Source: Leptolyngbyaceae cyanobacterium RM1_1_2
GTDB lineage: Bacteria; Cyanobacteriota; Cyanobacteriia; Phormidesmidales; Phormidesmidaceae
Direction of reading: 5' to 3'
DNA length: 40,531 nucleotides
Assembly (NCBI GenBank): GCA_012032345.1
Contig: JAAUQI010000043.1
Span: 1-40,531 of the forward strand
Shown: positions 17,202-25,775 of the stretch, one piece after another
How positions within the stretch are numbered: position 1 is the first letter of the stretch
Layout of the letters: each line of letters begins with the position of its first letter
Translations under genes and position numbers: made by a program
The notes under the pieces: model-generated
What the model was told of the DNA's origin: nothing
The model's input: the letters and a program-made list of their open reading frames with translations, nothing else
The model's database searches: none

Positions 17202-18074
17202 ATGTCCTCTTCCTCGCTGCTTATTTTCACTGACTTGGACGGCACCCTACTTGATTCCGAGACTTACAGTTACGCAGCCGCCTATCCCCTGTTACAGCAG
17301 CTCAAGACTGAAGGTATCGCCGTCATTCCAGTCACTAGCAAAACTCGCACCGAAGTCGAAACTCTAATTCAGCAGCTCTCGCTAGAGACGCCTTTTATTA
17401 CTGAAAACGGCAGCGGCGTTTTTATTCCGGTTGGGTACAAAGGTTTTGAACTGCCTGAAGAGGCTGAACTCGTAGGACGTTACTGGATTTTGCAGCTTGG
17501 CTGCCCCTACGTGATGACTAGAGCTGGCCTCAAGGCGATCGCCCAGTCTATCGGTCGGCCTCTTAAGGGCTTTGGCGACCTTTCTATTGAGCAAATTCAG
17601 CAGCTCACAGGACTTTCCGCTCAGGACGCTAAAGAAGCCAAAGCCCGCGAGTTTACTGAACCTTTTCTGACCCCTAAAAATGTTTCACCTGCGGCTCTCG
17701 AAGCTGCCGCCAACGAGATGGGCTTTCGAGTCGTTGTCGGCGATCGCTTTTCACACCTGATTGGCAGCGAAGCAGGCAAAGGTGCTGCCGCCCTCCAGCT
17801 CAAAGCACTTTACCAGGCTGCGCTGCCCGATGGTGGCACCATTACAACGCTTGGCTTAGGCAACAGCCCCAATGATATTGACCTGCTTGAAAATGTTGAT
17901 ATCGCTGTGGTGATTCCGGGGCAAGATGGGCCACACCCCAGACTTAGCGATCGCGGCTGGCAGATTGCACCTCAGCCAGGGCCAGAGGGCTGGGCGATCG
18001 CGGTGAGGGCCGGGTGGGAGAGGGCAGCGGGGGAGTCAAGAATGGAGCGGGGCGACTCTTGGGCTTGGGGCTGA
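17202..18074 (+). CDS. mpgP: HAD phosphatase, mannosyl-3-phosphoglycerate phosphatase type
   Basis: A Cof/MPGP-subfamily HAD phosphatase of 290 residues. Motif I is LIFTDLDGTLLDSETYSY, motif II region VIPVTSKTRTEVE, then TENGSGVFIP, the cap, and the C-terminal acid motif TTLGLGNSPNDIDLLENVDIAVVI. Family members dephosphorylate mannosyl- or glucosyl-3-phosphoglycerate, making compatible solutes used in salt or nitrogen stress. The substrate in this organism is inferred. The usual GPEGWAIAV end is followed by about 22 extra Arg/Gly/Trp-rich residues that look non-conserved. No synthase gene adjoins it; nadA follows on the same strand after a 103-base gap. Confidence 0.85.
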   Translation: MSSSSLLIFTDLDGTLLDSETYSYAAAYPLLQQLKTEGIAVIPVTSKTRTEVETLIQQLSLETPFITENGSGVFIPVGYKGFELPEEAELVGRYWILQLGCPYVMTRAGLKAIAQSIGRPLKGFGDLSIEQIQQLTGLSAQDAKEAKAREFTEPFLTPKNVSPAALEAAANEMGFRVVVGDRFSHLIGSEAGKGAAALQLKALYQAALPDGGTITTLGLGNSPNDIDLLENVDIAVVIPGQDGPHPRLSDRGWQIAPQPGPEGWAIAVRAGWERAAGESRMERGDSWAWG

Positions 18075-18177
18075 GTTGAGCTGTGAAATTTTGGTCTTGG
18101 GCCGGCTCATTTTTGGTAGATGTAACTATAATTAGAAGCAACTGAAATAATAAACTCTACAAAAAGTTGAGTATTCT

Positions 18178-19143
18178 GTGTTTACTACTGCATCTCCAAA
18201 GTCACACTCCGTTCAGCCATCGGTAGATCTATTTGAGGCGATCGCTGCCCTCAAAAAAGACCTGAACGCTATTGTCTTGGCCCATTACTATCAAGAGCCA
18301 GACATTCAAGATGTGGCTGACTACATTGGCGATTCCCTGGGGCTTTCCCAAAAAGCGGCCAGCACAGAGGCTGATGTAATCGTGTTTGCTGGGGTTCACT
18401 TTATGGCGGAGACTGCCAAAATTCTCAACCCCAACAGGCAGGTTCTTTTACCAGATCTTAATGCGGGCTGCTCCTTGGCCGATAGTTGCCCTCCATCTGA
18501 GTTTGCTCAGTTTAAGGCGGCTCACCCAGACCACATAGTAGTGTCTTACATTAACTGCACGGCTGAGATCAAGGCGATGAGCGACATCATCTGCACCAGT
18601 TCTAATGCTGTCAGGCTGGTAAATCAGATTCCTAGAGATCAACCCGTTATTTTTGCTCCCGATCGCAATCTGGGCCGCTACGTTATGGAGCAGACCGGGC
18701 GAGAGCTACTGCTGTGGCAGGGAAGCTGTATTGTTCACGAGACTTTTTCTGAAAAGAAGATTGTGCAACTGCAGATAGAGTATCCCAAGGCTGAGGTGAT
18801 TGCCCATCCCGAATGCGAACAGCCTGTTCTGCGGCAGGCAAAATTTATTGGTTCGACCACGGCCTTACTTAACTACGTTCAGCAAAGTCCCAAGGATCAG
18901 TTTATTGTTGTTACCGAACCTGGTATCATTCACCAAATGCAGCGTCAGGTACCCAACAAGCTGTTTATTCCCGCCCCGCCCCAGGCTGACTGCGCCTGCA
19001 ATGAGTGTCCCCATATGCGGCTAAACACTCTGGAAAAGCTATATTTAGCGATGAAAAATCGTCAGCCAGAAATCACGCTACCTGAAGATATTCGCGCCGC
19101 TGCTCTGCTGCCAATACAGCGTATGTTAGCTATGAGCGTCTAG
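18178..19143 (+). CDS. nadA: quinolinate synthase NadA
   Basis: NadA condenses iminoaspartate with dihydroxyacetone phosphate to quinolinate in NAD synthesis, using a 4Fe-4S cluster. The 321-residue protein shows the expected landmarks: [85 protein letters not shown]-like AHPECEQPV, and the C-terminal cluster segment [15 protein letters not shown]. The start is GTG at 18178, with no strong Shine-Dalgarno. A 13-base motif just upstream recurs inverted downstream of the gene (see findings), possibly regulatory. Complete and normal in length. Confidence 0.95.
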   Translation: MFTTASPKSHSVQPSVDLFEAIAALKKDLNAIVLAHYYQEPDIQDVADYIGDSLGLSQKAASTEADVIVFAGVHFMAETAKILNPNRQVLLPDLNAGCSLADSCPPSEFAQFKAAHPDHIVVSYINCTAEIKAMSDIICTSSNAVRLVNQIPRDQPVIFAPDRNLGRYVMEQTGRELLLWQGSCIVHETFSEKKIVQLQIEYPKAEVIAHPECEQPVLRQAKFIGSTTALLNYVQQSPKDQFIVVTEPGIIHQMQRQVPNKLFIPAPPQADCACNECPHMRLNTLEKLYLAMKNRQPEITLPEDIRAAALLPIQRMLAMSV

Positions 19144-19188
19144 CTTATTTGTTGGGGAGCGTGTCACCTTACGTCTGTGAAACAACTT

Positions 19189-19220
19189 TTTGTAGTTGAG
19201 TATAAATACTCAACTACAAA
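19189..19220. repeat. perfect 14-bp inverted repeat between nadA and the Crp-like gene
   Basis: TTTGTAGTTGAGTA and TACTCAACTACAAA flank a four-base TAAA spacer. Neither side carries a U tract in the right place for a standard terminator. The left edge (19183-19195) is the reverse complement of CTACAAAAAGTTG, which lies at 18157-18169 just before nadA. It could be a bidirectional terminator of convergent genes or an operator. Confidence 0.7.
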
Positions 19221-19291
19221 CCTGACAGCTCCCATTTGTTTCTTGTGGCCTGTTGGCTAACTGCACAAAGCTGCTCACTTAGGCTATTTGT

Positions 19292-19975
19292 CTACACTCT
19301 GCCGGCTAGATGGGCCAGTTGTTTACTATTGTAAATGTGGATTACCTTATGTTCGTCGTCTGTCTTAAGCCAGCCCTTCTCAGTTAGCTTCCCCATAATT
19401 TTCTGAGCTTCATCATCTGAGATATCGGCTACATCTGCCAGATCTGCAATCGGAATATTAAAAATATCCGTACCCTGATCGGCTGCTTGGCCGTAGGCAT
19501 CGCTCAGCCCTGCTAGCGTATTGGCTAGCTTTACAGCAGGGGGCTGGTTGCGAATTTGAAAGCGGAAATTAGTTTGCCGTAGCCGCTGCACCATTAGCTG
19601 CAACATCCGATGATGTAGCTGAGAATCTTTGAATAGCGTTTGAATGAAACGCTGAGCCGAAATGCTGAAGAGCTTAACGGTTGAAAGGGCCACCACATCA
19701 GTTGAGCGAGGCGACTCATCTAAAATAGCCATCTCACCAAAAAAGTCGCCTTTGCCTAGGACGGCCAGGGTGGAGAACTCCTCGCCAACGTGACGCCGCA
19801 CTTTTACCCAACCAGATTCGACGAAGTAGACAGCGTTGCCCCAGGCATCTTCCATGAGAACAGCGCGGCCAGCAGGGTATTCGTGAGTCGTTGAAACTGT
19901 AAGAAGCCAATCAATTGTTTCAGGATTGGCGGCGTTGAAAAGGGTAAAAAGCTTACTGAAAGCTTCAGGCTGCAT
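19292..19975 (-). CDS. Crp/Fnr-family transcription regulator
   Basis: A 227-residue regulator with an N-terminal cyclic-nucleotide-binding-type beta roll (GRAVLMEDAWGNAVYFVESGWVKV, then LGKGDFFGEMAILDESPRSTDVVALS), the long dimer helix (FKDSQLHHRMLQLMVQRLRQTNFRFQI) and a C-terminal winged HTH (FNIPIADLADVADISDDEAQKIMGKLTEKGWLK). GEMAILDESPRST resembles the phosphate-binding cassette of CRP, so a nucleotide ligand is plausible. The HTH has DISDDEAQK in the recognition region, unlike canonical CRP RETV, so a different DNA target is likely. Convergent to nadA; monocistronic. Confidence 0.9.
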   Translation of the reverse strand: MQPEAFSKLFTLFNAANPETIDWLLTVSTTHEYPAGRAVLMEDAWGNAVYFVESGWVKVRRHVGEEFSTLAVLGKGDFFGEMAILDESPRSTDVVALSTVKLFSISAQRFIQTLFKDSQLHHRMLQLMVQRLRQTNFRFQIRNQPPAVKLANTLAGLSDAYGQAADQGTDIFNIPIADLADVADISDDEAQKIMGKLTEKGWLKTDDEHKVIHIYNSKQLAHLAGRV

Positions 19976-20242
19976 GGGAAAAATTTAGGCTAGCGTGAAC
20001 TGAACAACAGTCGGTAGAGCCAAGAGGGCGACTTTTCTTAGAAAACTATAAAAATTCGCACAGTCTTGCTTATGCACATAGTACTACTGATAAACAAAGA
20101 GGTTTACCGGACGCGCCTTTAATTTATTGGGCTGATAGCCAATGCTGATAGCCACAGTAATGATAAAGCCGCTCAGGGTCACTTATTTATGTTGCCCTAT
20201 CTCATCAGAGACTGGGCAGCTTTATAAGCAATTTTCTGATCT

Positions 20243-21121
20243 TCATAATTTTGCCTGAGCTTCGGCTCGTAAAACTCGAGTCACTGCCTGCTGAAGCTGA
20301 GGCCGAAGGGCGCTAACACAGTCAGGCCAGCCGATGACAATGGACTGACGATGGCTCAGTGTTTTAGGCTCAATTTGAGCGGGGCTAAAGGACAAAGGTG
20401 CCCCCGTTAAATCGCAACAGGTTAGCCCAGCCGCTCTAGCCAGGGCAATTGGCCCCGTTGTATCCCACAGCTTGACTCGACCGTTTAGATATACATAAAG
20501 CCCAGCCCGTCCCTGTAAGACTTCCATGACTTTAAGACCAAAGCTGCCTAACGAGTAAAACTGAACGGTTGGTATCTGCTCGGCGATCGCCTGTCCAAAG
20601 CGGCGCTGATCGCGATCGCCCAAAATAATAGTGCAGCGCTGAGGCTCTAGCTCAGCCATTTTCGGTAACAGCGGCTCTGATGGCTCAGCCGCGATCGCTC
20701 GAAATAAGCCCCAATCAGCACCTCCCCAGTAAAATTTTTGGTGAGTGGGCGCATAGATCCAGCCTAAGACGGGCTGATAGTCCTGCAAAAGCCCTGCCAT
20801 GACCGCATAATTTTGACGATGGTGAATAAAGTCTTCGGTGCCATCAATCGGATCGATTAGCCAAAGTCGAGACTGTTTCGTGTCAAAGACCTGGCGAGAA
20901 GCCGTATTTTCTTCAGTAATGACGCCGTCATCTGGAAACAAAGCTGCAAATCCAGACGCCAGCATCTGGTCTAGAAGCCGATCAACATTGGTGACGTAGT
21001 CCTCAAAGCCTTTCTCAAAAACTTCAAATTCCTGGCTTGCAAGCTGCTTGGCTTTTTGTCCGGCCTCTATCATCAGCGACTGAATTTTTTCTTGCTGCCA
21101 TGAAGACAAATAGGGGGACAT
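20243..21121 (-). CDS. inositol-monophosphatase-family phosphatase (CysQ-like)
   Basis: A Mg-dependent, Li-sensitive type phosphatase of about 292 residues. It shows EKGFEDYVTNVDRLLD, the acid segment ITEEN, the signature LWLIDPIDGTEDFIHHRQNYAVM, and the C-terminal metal motif KLWDTTGPIALARAAG. Substrates in this family include inositol phosphates, fructose-1,6-bisphosphate and PAP; this one resembles the 3'(2'),5'-bisphosphate nucleotidase group but is not resolved. I chose the ATG at 21121 (MSPYLSSWQQEKIQ). The frame is open to 21226, but that segment contains the terminator of the upstream gene, so the longer start is wrong. Confidence 0.88.
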   Translation of the reverse strand: MSPYLSSWQQEKIQSLMIEAGQKAKQLASQEFEVFEKGFEDYVTNVDRLLDQMLASGFAALFPDDGVITEENTASRQVFDTKQSRLWLIDPIDGTEDFIHHRQNYAVMAGLLQDYQPVLGWIYAPTHQKFYWGGADWGLFRAIAAEPSEPLLPKMAELEPQRCTIILGDRDQRRFGQAIAEQIPTVQFYSLGSFGLKVMEVLQGRAGLYVYLNGRVKLWDTTGPIALARAAGLTCCDLTGAPLSFSPAQIEPKTLSHRQSIVIGWPDCVSALRPQLQQAVTRVLRAEAQAKL

Positions 21122-21173
21122 TGTTAAGCGGTAGTTTAGAGGTAGCTGAGAGACTTTTAGGACAGTCTGAGAG

Positions 21174-21204
21174 CAAAAAAATGGGCTAGCCAACTGGCTA
21201 GCCC
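21174..21204 (-). terminator. Rho-independent terminator of ycf35
   Basis: On the minus strand GGGCTAGCCA and TGGCTAGCCC form a perfect stem with a tiny loop, followed directly by ATTTTTTTG. It lies 26 bases past the ycf35 stop codon and upstream of the phosphatase start, a textbook intrinsic terminator. Confidence 0.92.
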
Positions 21205-21229
21205 AAAAAATCGGGAACGCTTTCAAAAA

Positions 21230-21580
21230 CTACTGGAGTACCAGTTTGACGTTGGCGTTCTGTAGTCCAGGACGCTTAACTTCAGCCAGTGTTTTGTTGA
21301 TAGCGTACTTCTGGTTAATAGAGTTGATTAACTCAGTTTGATTGTGCTTCTTGGCAACGCCCCAGAGGTCGGCAATCAGGTCGAATGAACCGTCTGCATT
21401 GCAAGACCAGCCCAAATCATACTCACCTTCGAGAACTGCAACGATGTCAGCGCGAACCCGCTGGCCGTTGTAGCCACGAACATCAGCATCATTCTTGACC
21501 GCAATACCGAGATCCCGCAGAGAAGCCTTGAGGATTTCAGATTCGGTGATCTTGGTGCGTAGCGTGCTAAAGTGAGACAT
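21230..21580 (-). CDS. ycf35: Ycf35 / DUF1257 family protein
   Basis: A 116-residue protein beginning MSHFSTLRTKITESEILKAS, then DVRGYNGQRVRADIVAVLEGEYDLGW, then FDLIADLWGVAK and KYAINKTLAEVKRPG, matching DUF1257, encoded as ycf35 in some algal plastids. The function is not established. A strong Shine-Dalgarno (ACAGGAGGAAACACA-ATG) precedes the ATG at 21580. It lies just downstream of the ycf46 AAA ATPase in the same direction, an association repeated in cyanobacteria, and ends in an intrinsic terminator, so the cluster probably forms one transcription unit. Confidence 0.9.
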   Translation of the reverse strand: MSHFSTLRTKITESEILKASLRDLGIAVKNDADVRGYNGQRVRADIVAVLEGEYDLGWSCNADGSFDLIADLWGVAKKHNQTELINSINQKYAINKTLAEVKRPGLQNANVKLVLQ

Positions 21581-21735
21581 TGTGTTTCCTCCTGTAGAGA
21601 AATTGAGAGAGACAACTAGGTTTGAGAGTTGATAAGAGTCACGTCAGCCGTTAGCTAAAAGCGACAAAGCTGAGTGACCTGAACTGCTAGCGATCGCTAG
21701 CCCTTCTTCCTGTTGGGAGCAGGAGAGAAAGCCTG

Positions 21736-23265
21736 TTAAAACTCCATCCGCTTGTATTCGATTTCGCGTTCTTCCCGTTCATCGGGTGGAGTTGCAGAGC
21801 GGGCCCGTTTTCCGGCCCACTGCCGAAGGGCAGTTACCTGCTCTGCCATCGTTTTCGAGAGCGGCAGCGTAGACTTAATTGCTGCAATAATATCGAGCTG
21901 CGTAAACTCACGGTTTTGAGCAAACGCTTCGTACATGGCCGCAATCATGGCCTGCTCGATTTCCGCTCCCGAAAAGCCTTTACATACACTAGATAGCTGG
22001 TCAAGATCGAAGCGTGAAATATCTCGACGGCGCTTCTTCAGGTGGATGTTGAAAATTTCTTTGCGCTCTTCAGCATTGGGGAGATCGACGAAGAAAATTT
22101 CATCAAATCGTCCCTTACGAAGAAACTCGCTGGGTAAGCGCTCTACCCGGTTGGCCGTAGCCATCACGAAAACAGGTGAGGTTTTTTCCTGCATCCAGGT
22201 GAGGAAAGAGCCAAAAATTCGGCTGGAAGTCCCTCCATCTGAATCGGCTGAGCCAGCTCCCCCGGCAAAAGCCTTATCAATTTCGTCAATGAACAGCAGC
22301 GCGGGTGAAATAGACTCTGCTGTTCTGAGCGCGTTGCGGAGGTTAGCTTCCGAGCGCCCTACCATTGAGCCGTCGTAGACACGACCCATGTCTAGTCGCA
22401 ACAGAGGCAATCCCCAAAGTCGAGCCGTAGTCTTAGCGACTAGAGATTTACCGCAGCCAGGGACACCCAGGATTAGCAGACCCTTTGGCTGGGGCAGTCC
22501 ATACTCTCTAGCTCTCTCAGAAAAAGCGTTAGAGCGCTGTCTGAGCCAGTGCTTAAGAATATCAACGCCGCCCACAGAGTCCAGCGTTGCATCCTCTTCA
22601 ATGTACTCTAAAATTCCATTGCGGCGGATCAGCTGCTTTTTTTCTGATAGAACAATGTCAACTTCGCCTTCCGTTAGCTTCCCGGTCATTACCCGCGATT
22701 TCCGGTAGACCTTTTCAGCCTCGTCTCGGGTTAGACCCAAAGCCGCCTTTAGCAGCTTTTCGCGCACCTCGGTAGAGATGTTAGCGCTCTTGGCGTACTC
22801 TAGCTCCTTAGAAAGAACCTGGTTTAGCTCTGACATGTTAGGCAGAGGGTAGTCAAGAACAACGACCTCTTTCTCCAACTCAATGGGCACCTCCTGAACG
22901 GGAGACATCAGGATGATTGTTTTCTGAGTCCCTCGGAAGCTGCCAATAGCATCTCTCAGGCAGCGCGTGACCGCAGGAGAATCCCGGAAAGGGTGCAAAT
23001 CTTTGAAGACGTAAATACCGGGTTCACGCTGTCGGATTACCCATTCTACGGCGGCTTCGGGTGAAACCGTGTTGTTGTGCTGGACTGCGTTCTGAGGCTG
23101 ACCATGCTCTATGAGGCCGTGGGTCATAGTCCAAGTGTAGACTCGGCGCTGAGGTCGCTGCTGTGCTAAGGCGGCGATGGTTTGCTCAGCTCGCTCTTCT
23201 TCAAATGTAACCAGATAGATTAGCGGATACTGAGCCTTTAGCAGAACGCTAAGTTCTTCTTTCAT
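21736..23265 (-). CDS. ycf46: AAA+ ATPase, Ycf46 family
   Basis: A 509-residue protein whose C-terminal half is one AAA+ module: Walker A GVPGCGKSLVAKTTA, Walker B ALLFIDEIDKAF, sensor-1 VFVMATANRVERLP, arginine-finger region EFLRKGRFDEIFF and the helical lid (GFSGAEIEQAM). The N-terminal half (about 1-220) carries the Ycf46-specific segment LSVLLKAQYPLIYLVTFEEERAE. Cyanobacterial homologues (slr0374 in Synechocystis) have been linked to inorganic-carbon acclimation (recalled knowledge). Two ATGs at 23271 and 23265 are possible. I take the second, as AGGGG is better spaced and the family usually starts MKEEL. A 16-bp palindrome centred on HIP1 (21686-21701) lies between it and ycf35. Confidence 0.92.
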   Translation of the reverse strand: MKEELSVLLKAQYPLIYLVTFEEERAEQTIAALAQQRPQRRVYTWTMTHGLIEHGQPQNAVQHNNTVSPEAAVEWVIRQREPGIYVFKDLHPFRDSPAVTRCLRDAIGSFRGTQKTIILMSPVQEVPIELEKEVVVLDYPLPNMSELNQVLSKELEYAKSANISTEVREKLLKAALGLTRDEAEKVYRKSRVMTGKLTEGEVDIVLSEKKQLIRRNGILEYIEEDATLDSVGGVDILKHWLRQRSNAFSERAREYGLPQPKGLLILGVPGCGKSLVAKTTARLWGLPLLRLDMGRVYDGSMVGRSEANLRNALRTAESISPALLFIDEIDKAFAGGAGSADSDGGTSSRIFGSFLTWMQEKTSPVFVMATANRVERLPSEFLRKGRFDEIFFVDLPNAEERKEIFNIHLKKRRRDISRFDLDQLSSVCKGFSGAEIEQAMIAAMYEAFAQNREFTQLDIIAAIKSTLPLSKTMAEQVTALRQWAGKRARSATPPDEREEREIEYKRMEF

Positions 23266-23461
23266 AACCATCGCCCCTATGAGACAATATCAACTGCTTG
23301 TAAGTTAGCTGAGAATTTTGAGAAAATCTGACGCATAGATATCAATTGCGGACAGACTATTGACAAGCTAGGCAGACTCTCAGCTCAAATACAACATTCT
23401 CTATCTGCGCTTGGAAGGCGCTTGGAGAGTTCAGATAACGCTTTCAAACTCAACGCGACCT

Positions 23462-23809
23462 TTAGCAGGGCACCAGTTTTCCATCTTCTAGAGCGTTAGA
23501 ACTGGTGACAAGCTCTTGCATAGCGTTGGGCAACTCCCTTTCTTCGATAGTGGGCTGATTGGCTAATGAAACCAAGTCGCCATCTCGAACTACAACAGAT
23601 GTTGCACACTGCGGACAACTGTAAACCTGATGGCTATGGCCATCTGGACTACCCGAAATACCATCGACTACTTCAGAATGAGCCAGATAAAAATCAAGCG
23701 CTCTTTCAGCTATAGCAGACATCGCTTCTCCATCAAGAGCAGACTGAACCCTTAATTGACGATGCAGGTCCGGAGAAATATAAAGTGTGACCTTTCGCTT
23801 ATCCGACAT
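23462..23809 (-). CDS. ribbon-helix-helix-like protein with CPxC motif (ycf46-linked)
   Basis: A 115-residue protein. The first 45 residues, KRKVTLYISPDLHRQLRVQSALDGEAMSAIAERALDFYL, look like a ribbon-helix-helix domain (beta strand, two helices), suggesting DNA binding. A second part has VYSCPQCATSVVVRDGDLVSL, a single CxxC knuckle, with another Cys at the C-terminus that might contribute to metal binding or redox sensing. It lies upstream of ycf46 in the same direction, about 200 bases apart, and similar genes travel with ycf46 in other cyanobacteria (memory, not checked). I chose ATG 23809; a TTG at 23848 is in frame but would cover the palindrome at 23829-23838. Function unknown. Confidence 0.75.
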   Translation of the reverse strand: MSDKRKVTLYISPDLHRQLRVQSALDGEAMSAIAERALDFYLAHSEVVDGISGSPDGHSHQVYSCPQCATSVVVRDGDLVSLANQPTIEERELPNAMQELVTSSNALEDGKLVPC

Positions 23810-24221
23810 ATTGTTCTTAAATAGGGAGTACCCGGGTATGAATGACAAGATAAAGGCTTCTGCCGGATGCTGTCAAGACATCAAGCGGTTTTAGCGTCAA
23901 TAACGAAACATTTCTTCATAAAGAGCAGCTTCTAGTAGTTTTCGGGAGCCTTGTTGGTTTGCTCAAGCTTCACTCTACAGAGCTTTTCTGGATGTTAATC
24001 AAAAATTAACTTATGCAAAGGATTTTGGCTCGTTGATGAAGATCTCGCTATTCTTGATATCAAAGGCAACAAATTGAATAAAGGCGATCGCTCAGGCTAA
24101 GCCGACGGGCGATTTAGTCCTATGCTTCAGGGTTCATCGCTGGGTCAGTTTTGTCTTTTCCAAAGCGGCTCAGACATCAGTCAGTGGTTTGTGTGTTTAG
24201 GAAGCTGGGTGTTTGCTCCCA
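23810..24221. other. 412-base divergent intergenic region
   Basis: This gap separates the leftward RHH-like gene from the rightward TPR gene and must hold both promoters. Apart from the palindrome at 23829-23838 and one HIP1 site near 24084, I see no gene, RNA fold or repeat. A frame open from 24122 is out of register with the TPR gene and has no family resemblance. Confidence 0.6.
23829..23838 (-). promoter_or_regulatory. 10-bp palindrome upstream of the RHH-like gene
   Basis: TACCCGGGTA is a perfect palindrome 19 bases ahead of the start codon. Its position fits an autoregulatory operator for a small DNA-binding protein, but it is short enough to be chance. Confidence 0.25.
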
Positions 24222-24716
24222 ATGCCCCAAAAGTCTCTAAAGCAGTTGATAACAACTTCAGTTCCCCAAAAGTTTCACTCAGGCTTTTCTGCTTGCGATC
24301 GCAGTCTTTTTAACCCACTGTATTGCTCAGTTCAGTCACTCTTGCAGCTACGGCAGTATCGTGCTGCCTTGAATACTATCGAGGCTCTCCTGATTGAAGG
24401 GGCCAATGATGAAGAAATTTGGTACCTTCGCGGTGACGCCTTGGCTAATTTGAGCCGCTATCGTGAGGCGATCGACAGCTTTGAGAAAGCCCTGTCTTTT
24501 TTGTCTGACTGGCCCCAGGCCCTAGTAGCTGAGGCCGTTTGCTGGCTGCACCTGAGTCAGCCTCGCCTGGCCCTTGAGCTGTGCGATCGCGCTTTGGAAG
24601 TAGCCCCAACTCATGCTCAGTCATGGCTGTTTAAGGGGGTAGCTTGCCATCGCCTGAGCCACATTGGTGAAGCCTACTACTGTTATAGCCAAGCCCTGCA
24701 GTATCAAGCAGATTGA
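24222..24716 (+). CDS. tetratricopeptide (TPR) repeat protein
   Basis: A 164-residue soluble protein made largely of about three to four TPR units: QLRQYRAALNTIEALLIEGANDEEIWYLRGDAL, then NLSRYREAIDSFEKALSFLSDWPQALVAEAV, then HLSQPRLALELCDRALEVAPTHAQSWLFKGVA, then RLSHIGEAYYCYSQAL. TPRs mediate protein-protein contacts; no partner is visible nearby. The first 30 residues are low-complexity and Ser/Gln-rich. ATG 24222 is preferred over the in-frame TTG at 24213. A hairpin follows the stop codon. Confidence 0.82.
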   Translation: MPQKSLKQLITTSVPQKFHSGFSACDRSLFNPLYCSVQSLLQLRQYRAALNTIEALLIEGANDEEIWYLRGDALANLSRYREAIDSFEKALSFLSDWPQALVAEAVCWLHLSQPRLALELCDRALEVAPTHAQSWLFKGVACHRLSHIGEAYYCYSQALQYQAD

Positions 24717-24732
24717 ACCTGATTAATTATCT

Positions 24733-24776
24733 CTAAGAGGGATGAGCCAAACTTTTCTTTGCTTGGCTCACCCTTA
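24733..24776 (+). terminator. imperfect hairpin after the TPR gene
   Basis: CTAAGAGGGATGAGCCAA and TTGGCTCACCCTTAG pair with small bulges around a 12-base pyrimidine-rich loop. It lies 17 bases past the stop codon and is followed by TTCT. Probably a terminator. Confidence 0.55.
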
Positions 24777-24967
24777 GTTCTAGATGGGCTTCGACTGAAG
24801 GCTCCATTGCTTGGCCCTCTACTTCGAGAATGACGTACCGTTTTCTGTAGAGATTTTGTGCTTGAGATCAGCCAAACTTATCTTGAGCGATTGTAGCTTT
24901 TGAGCCACCTTCCGCCAGACTAGATCAACTACGCTCCAGATCTAGCAGTTTAAGAAGTTTAAGAGGA

Positions 24968-25768
24968 ATGTTGGGTATGCCTACCAAAGACTTCTCCAAC
25001 CTTGAAGGCATTAAAGGATTGCTGCTCGATCTCAATGGCGTTTTCTATGTGGGCAACCGGATTGTGCCTGGGGCGACCGAGGCGATCGCGTTTTTGCGTG
25101 AGCGGCAAATTCCGTTTCGCTTTATCACCAATAACACCACAGAATCGGTTGATGCTTTGTGCTACAGCCTCAACTCAATGGGCCTGCAGATTAAGCCTCA
25201 CGAAACCATTAGCGCTCCCTATGCGGCTGTGCTGCATCTACGCCGGCTCAGAAATCCCAAATGTTATTTGTTGCTAAGCCCGGAGGTGAAGCAGGACTTT
25301 GCGGAGTTTACGACCTCAGAGAGCTGTGCCGACGCTGTGGTGCTGGGCGATATGGGCAACGCCTGGAACTATCACGAGCTGAACCGGGCCTTTCGGCTGA
25401 TGATGCAGGGAGCCAGTCTAATTGCGCTGCACCAGGCTAAATACTGGCAGTGGGAAGGCGGCTTACACATTGATATTGGCGCTTTTGTCAAAGGATTGGA
25501 ATATTCTACGGACAAACAGGCACTGATTGTGGGCAAGCCTTCGTCATCTTTTTACAGTCTGGCGCTTGATGAGCTAGGACTGCCTGCTGAGCAAGTAGCC
25601 GTGATCGGAGATGACATTCAAGATGATGTTGCCGGGGGACAAGCGATGGGAATGCAGGGCTTTTTGGTGAAGACTGGCAAGTACCGTGAAGAACTCGTGG
25701 CCCAATCTCAGGTCAAGCCAGACGGCATCTTAGACAGTATTGGCGCGATCGCTGAGCTTTTTACCTGA
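24968..25768 (+). CDS. HAD-IIA family phosphatase (TIGR01458/LHPP-NagD-like)
   Basis: A 266-residue HAD phosphatase. Motif I is GLLLDLNGVFYVGNRIVPGA, with Asn replacing the more usual Asp/Glu-rich tail. Motif II is FITNNTTES, the Lys motif is ALIVGKPSSSFY and motif III is VAVIGDDIQDDVAGGQAMGMQGFLVKTGKY. The C2 cap between motifs II and III is that of the NagD/LHPP branch, whose members hydrolyse nucleotide or phospholysine/phosphohistidine substrates. The actual substrate is unknown. AGAGGA sits just before the first ATG, so a second ATG at 24977 (spacing about 10) may be the true start. Ends just before the convergent gene at 25776. Confidence 0.86.
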   Translation: MLGMPTKDFSNLEGIKGLLLDLNGVFYVGNRIVPGATEAIAFLRERQIPFRFITNNTTESVDALCYSLNSMGLQIKPHETISAPYAAVLHLRRLRNPKCYLLLSPEVKQDFAEFTTSESCADAVVLGDMGNAWNYHELNRAFRLMMQGASLIALHQAKYWQWEGGLHIDIGAFVKGLEYSTDKQALIVGKPSSSFYSLALDELGLPAEQVAVIGDDIQDDVAGGQAMGMQGFLVKTGKYREELVAQSQVKPDGILDSIGAIAELFT

Positions 25769-25775
25769 GCTGTCC

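Noticed and set aside
19189-19220. Simple intrinsic terminator for nadA
   Set aside because: The stem is perfect but is not followed by a U tract in either direction, so it is reported as an inverted repeat of uncertain role.
21121-21226. Longer N-terminus for the inositol-phosphatase-type gene
   Set aside because: The extension covers the ycf35 terminator and has no family match; the ATG at 21121 begins the conserved protein.
24122-24313. A 63-codon plus-strand frame before the TPR gene
   Set aside because: It overlaps the TPR gene in a different frame and shows no domain.
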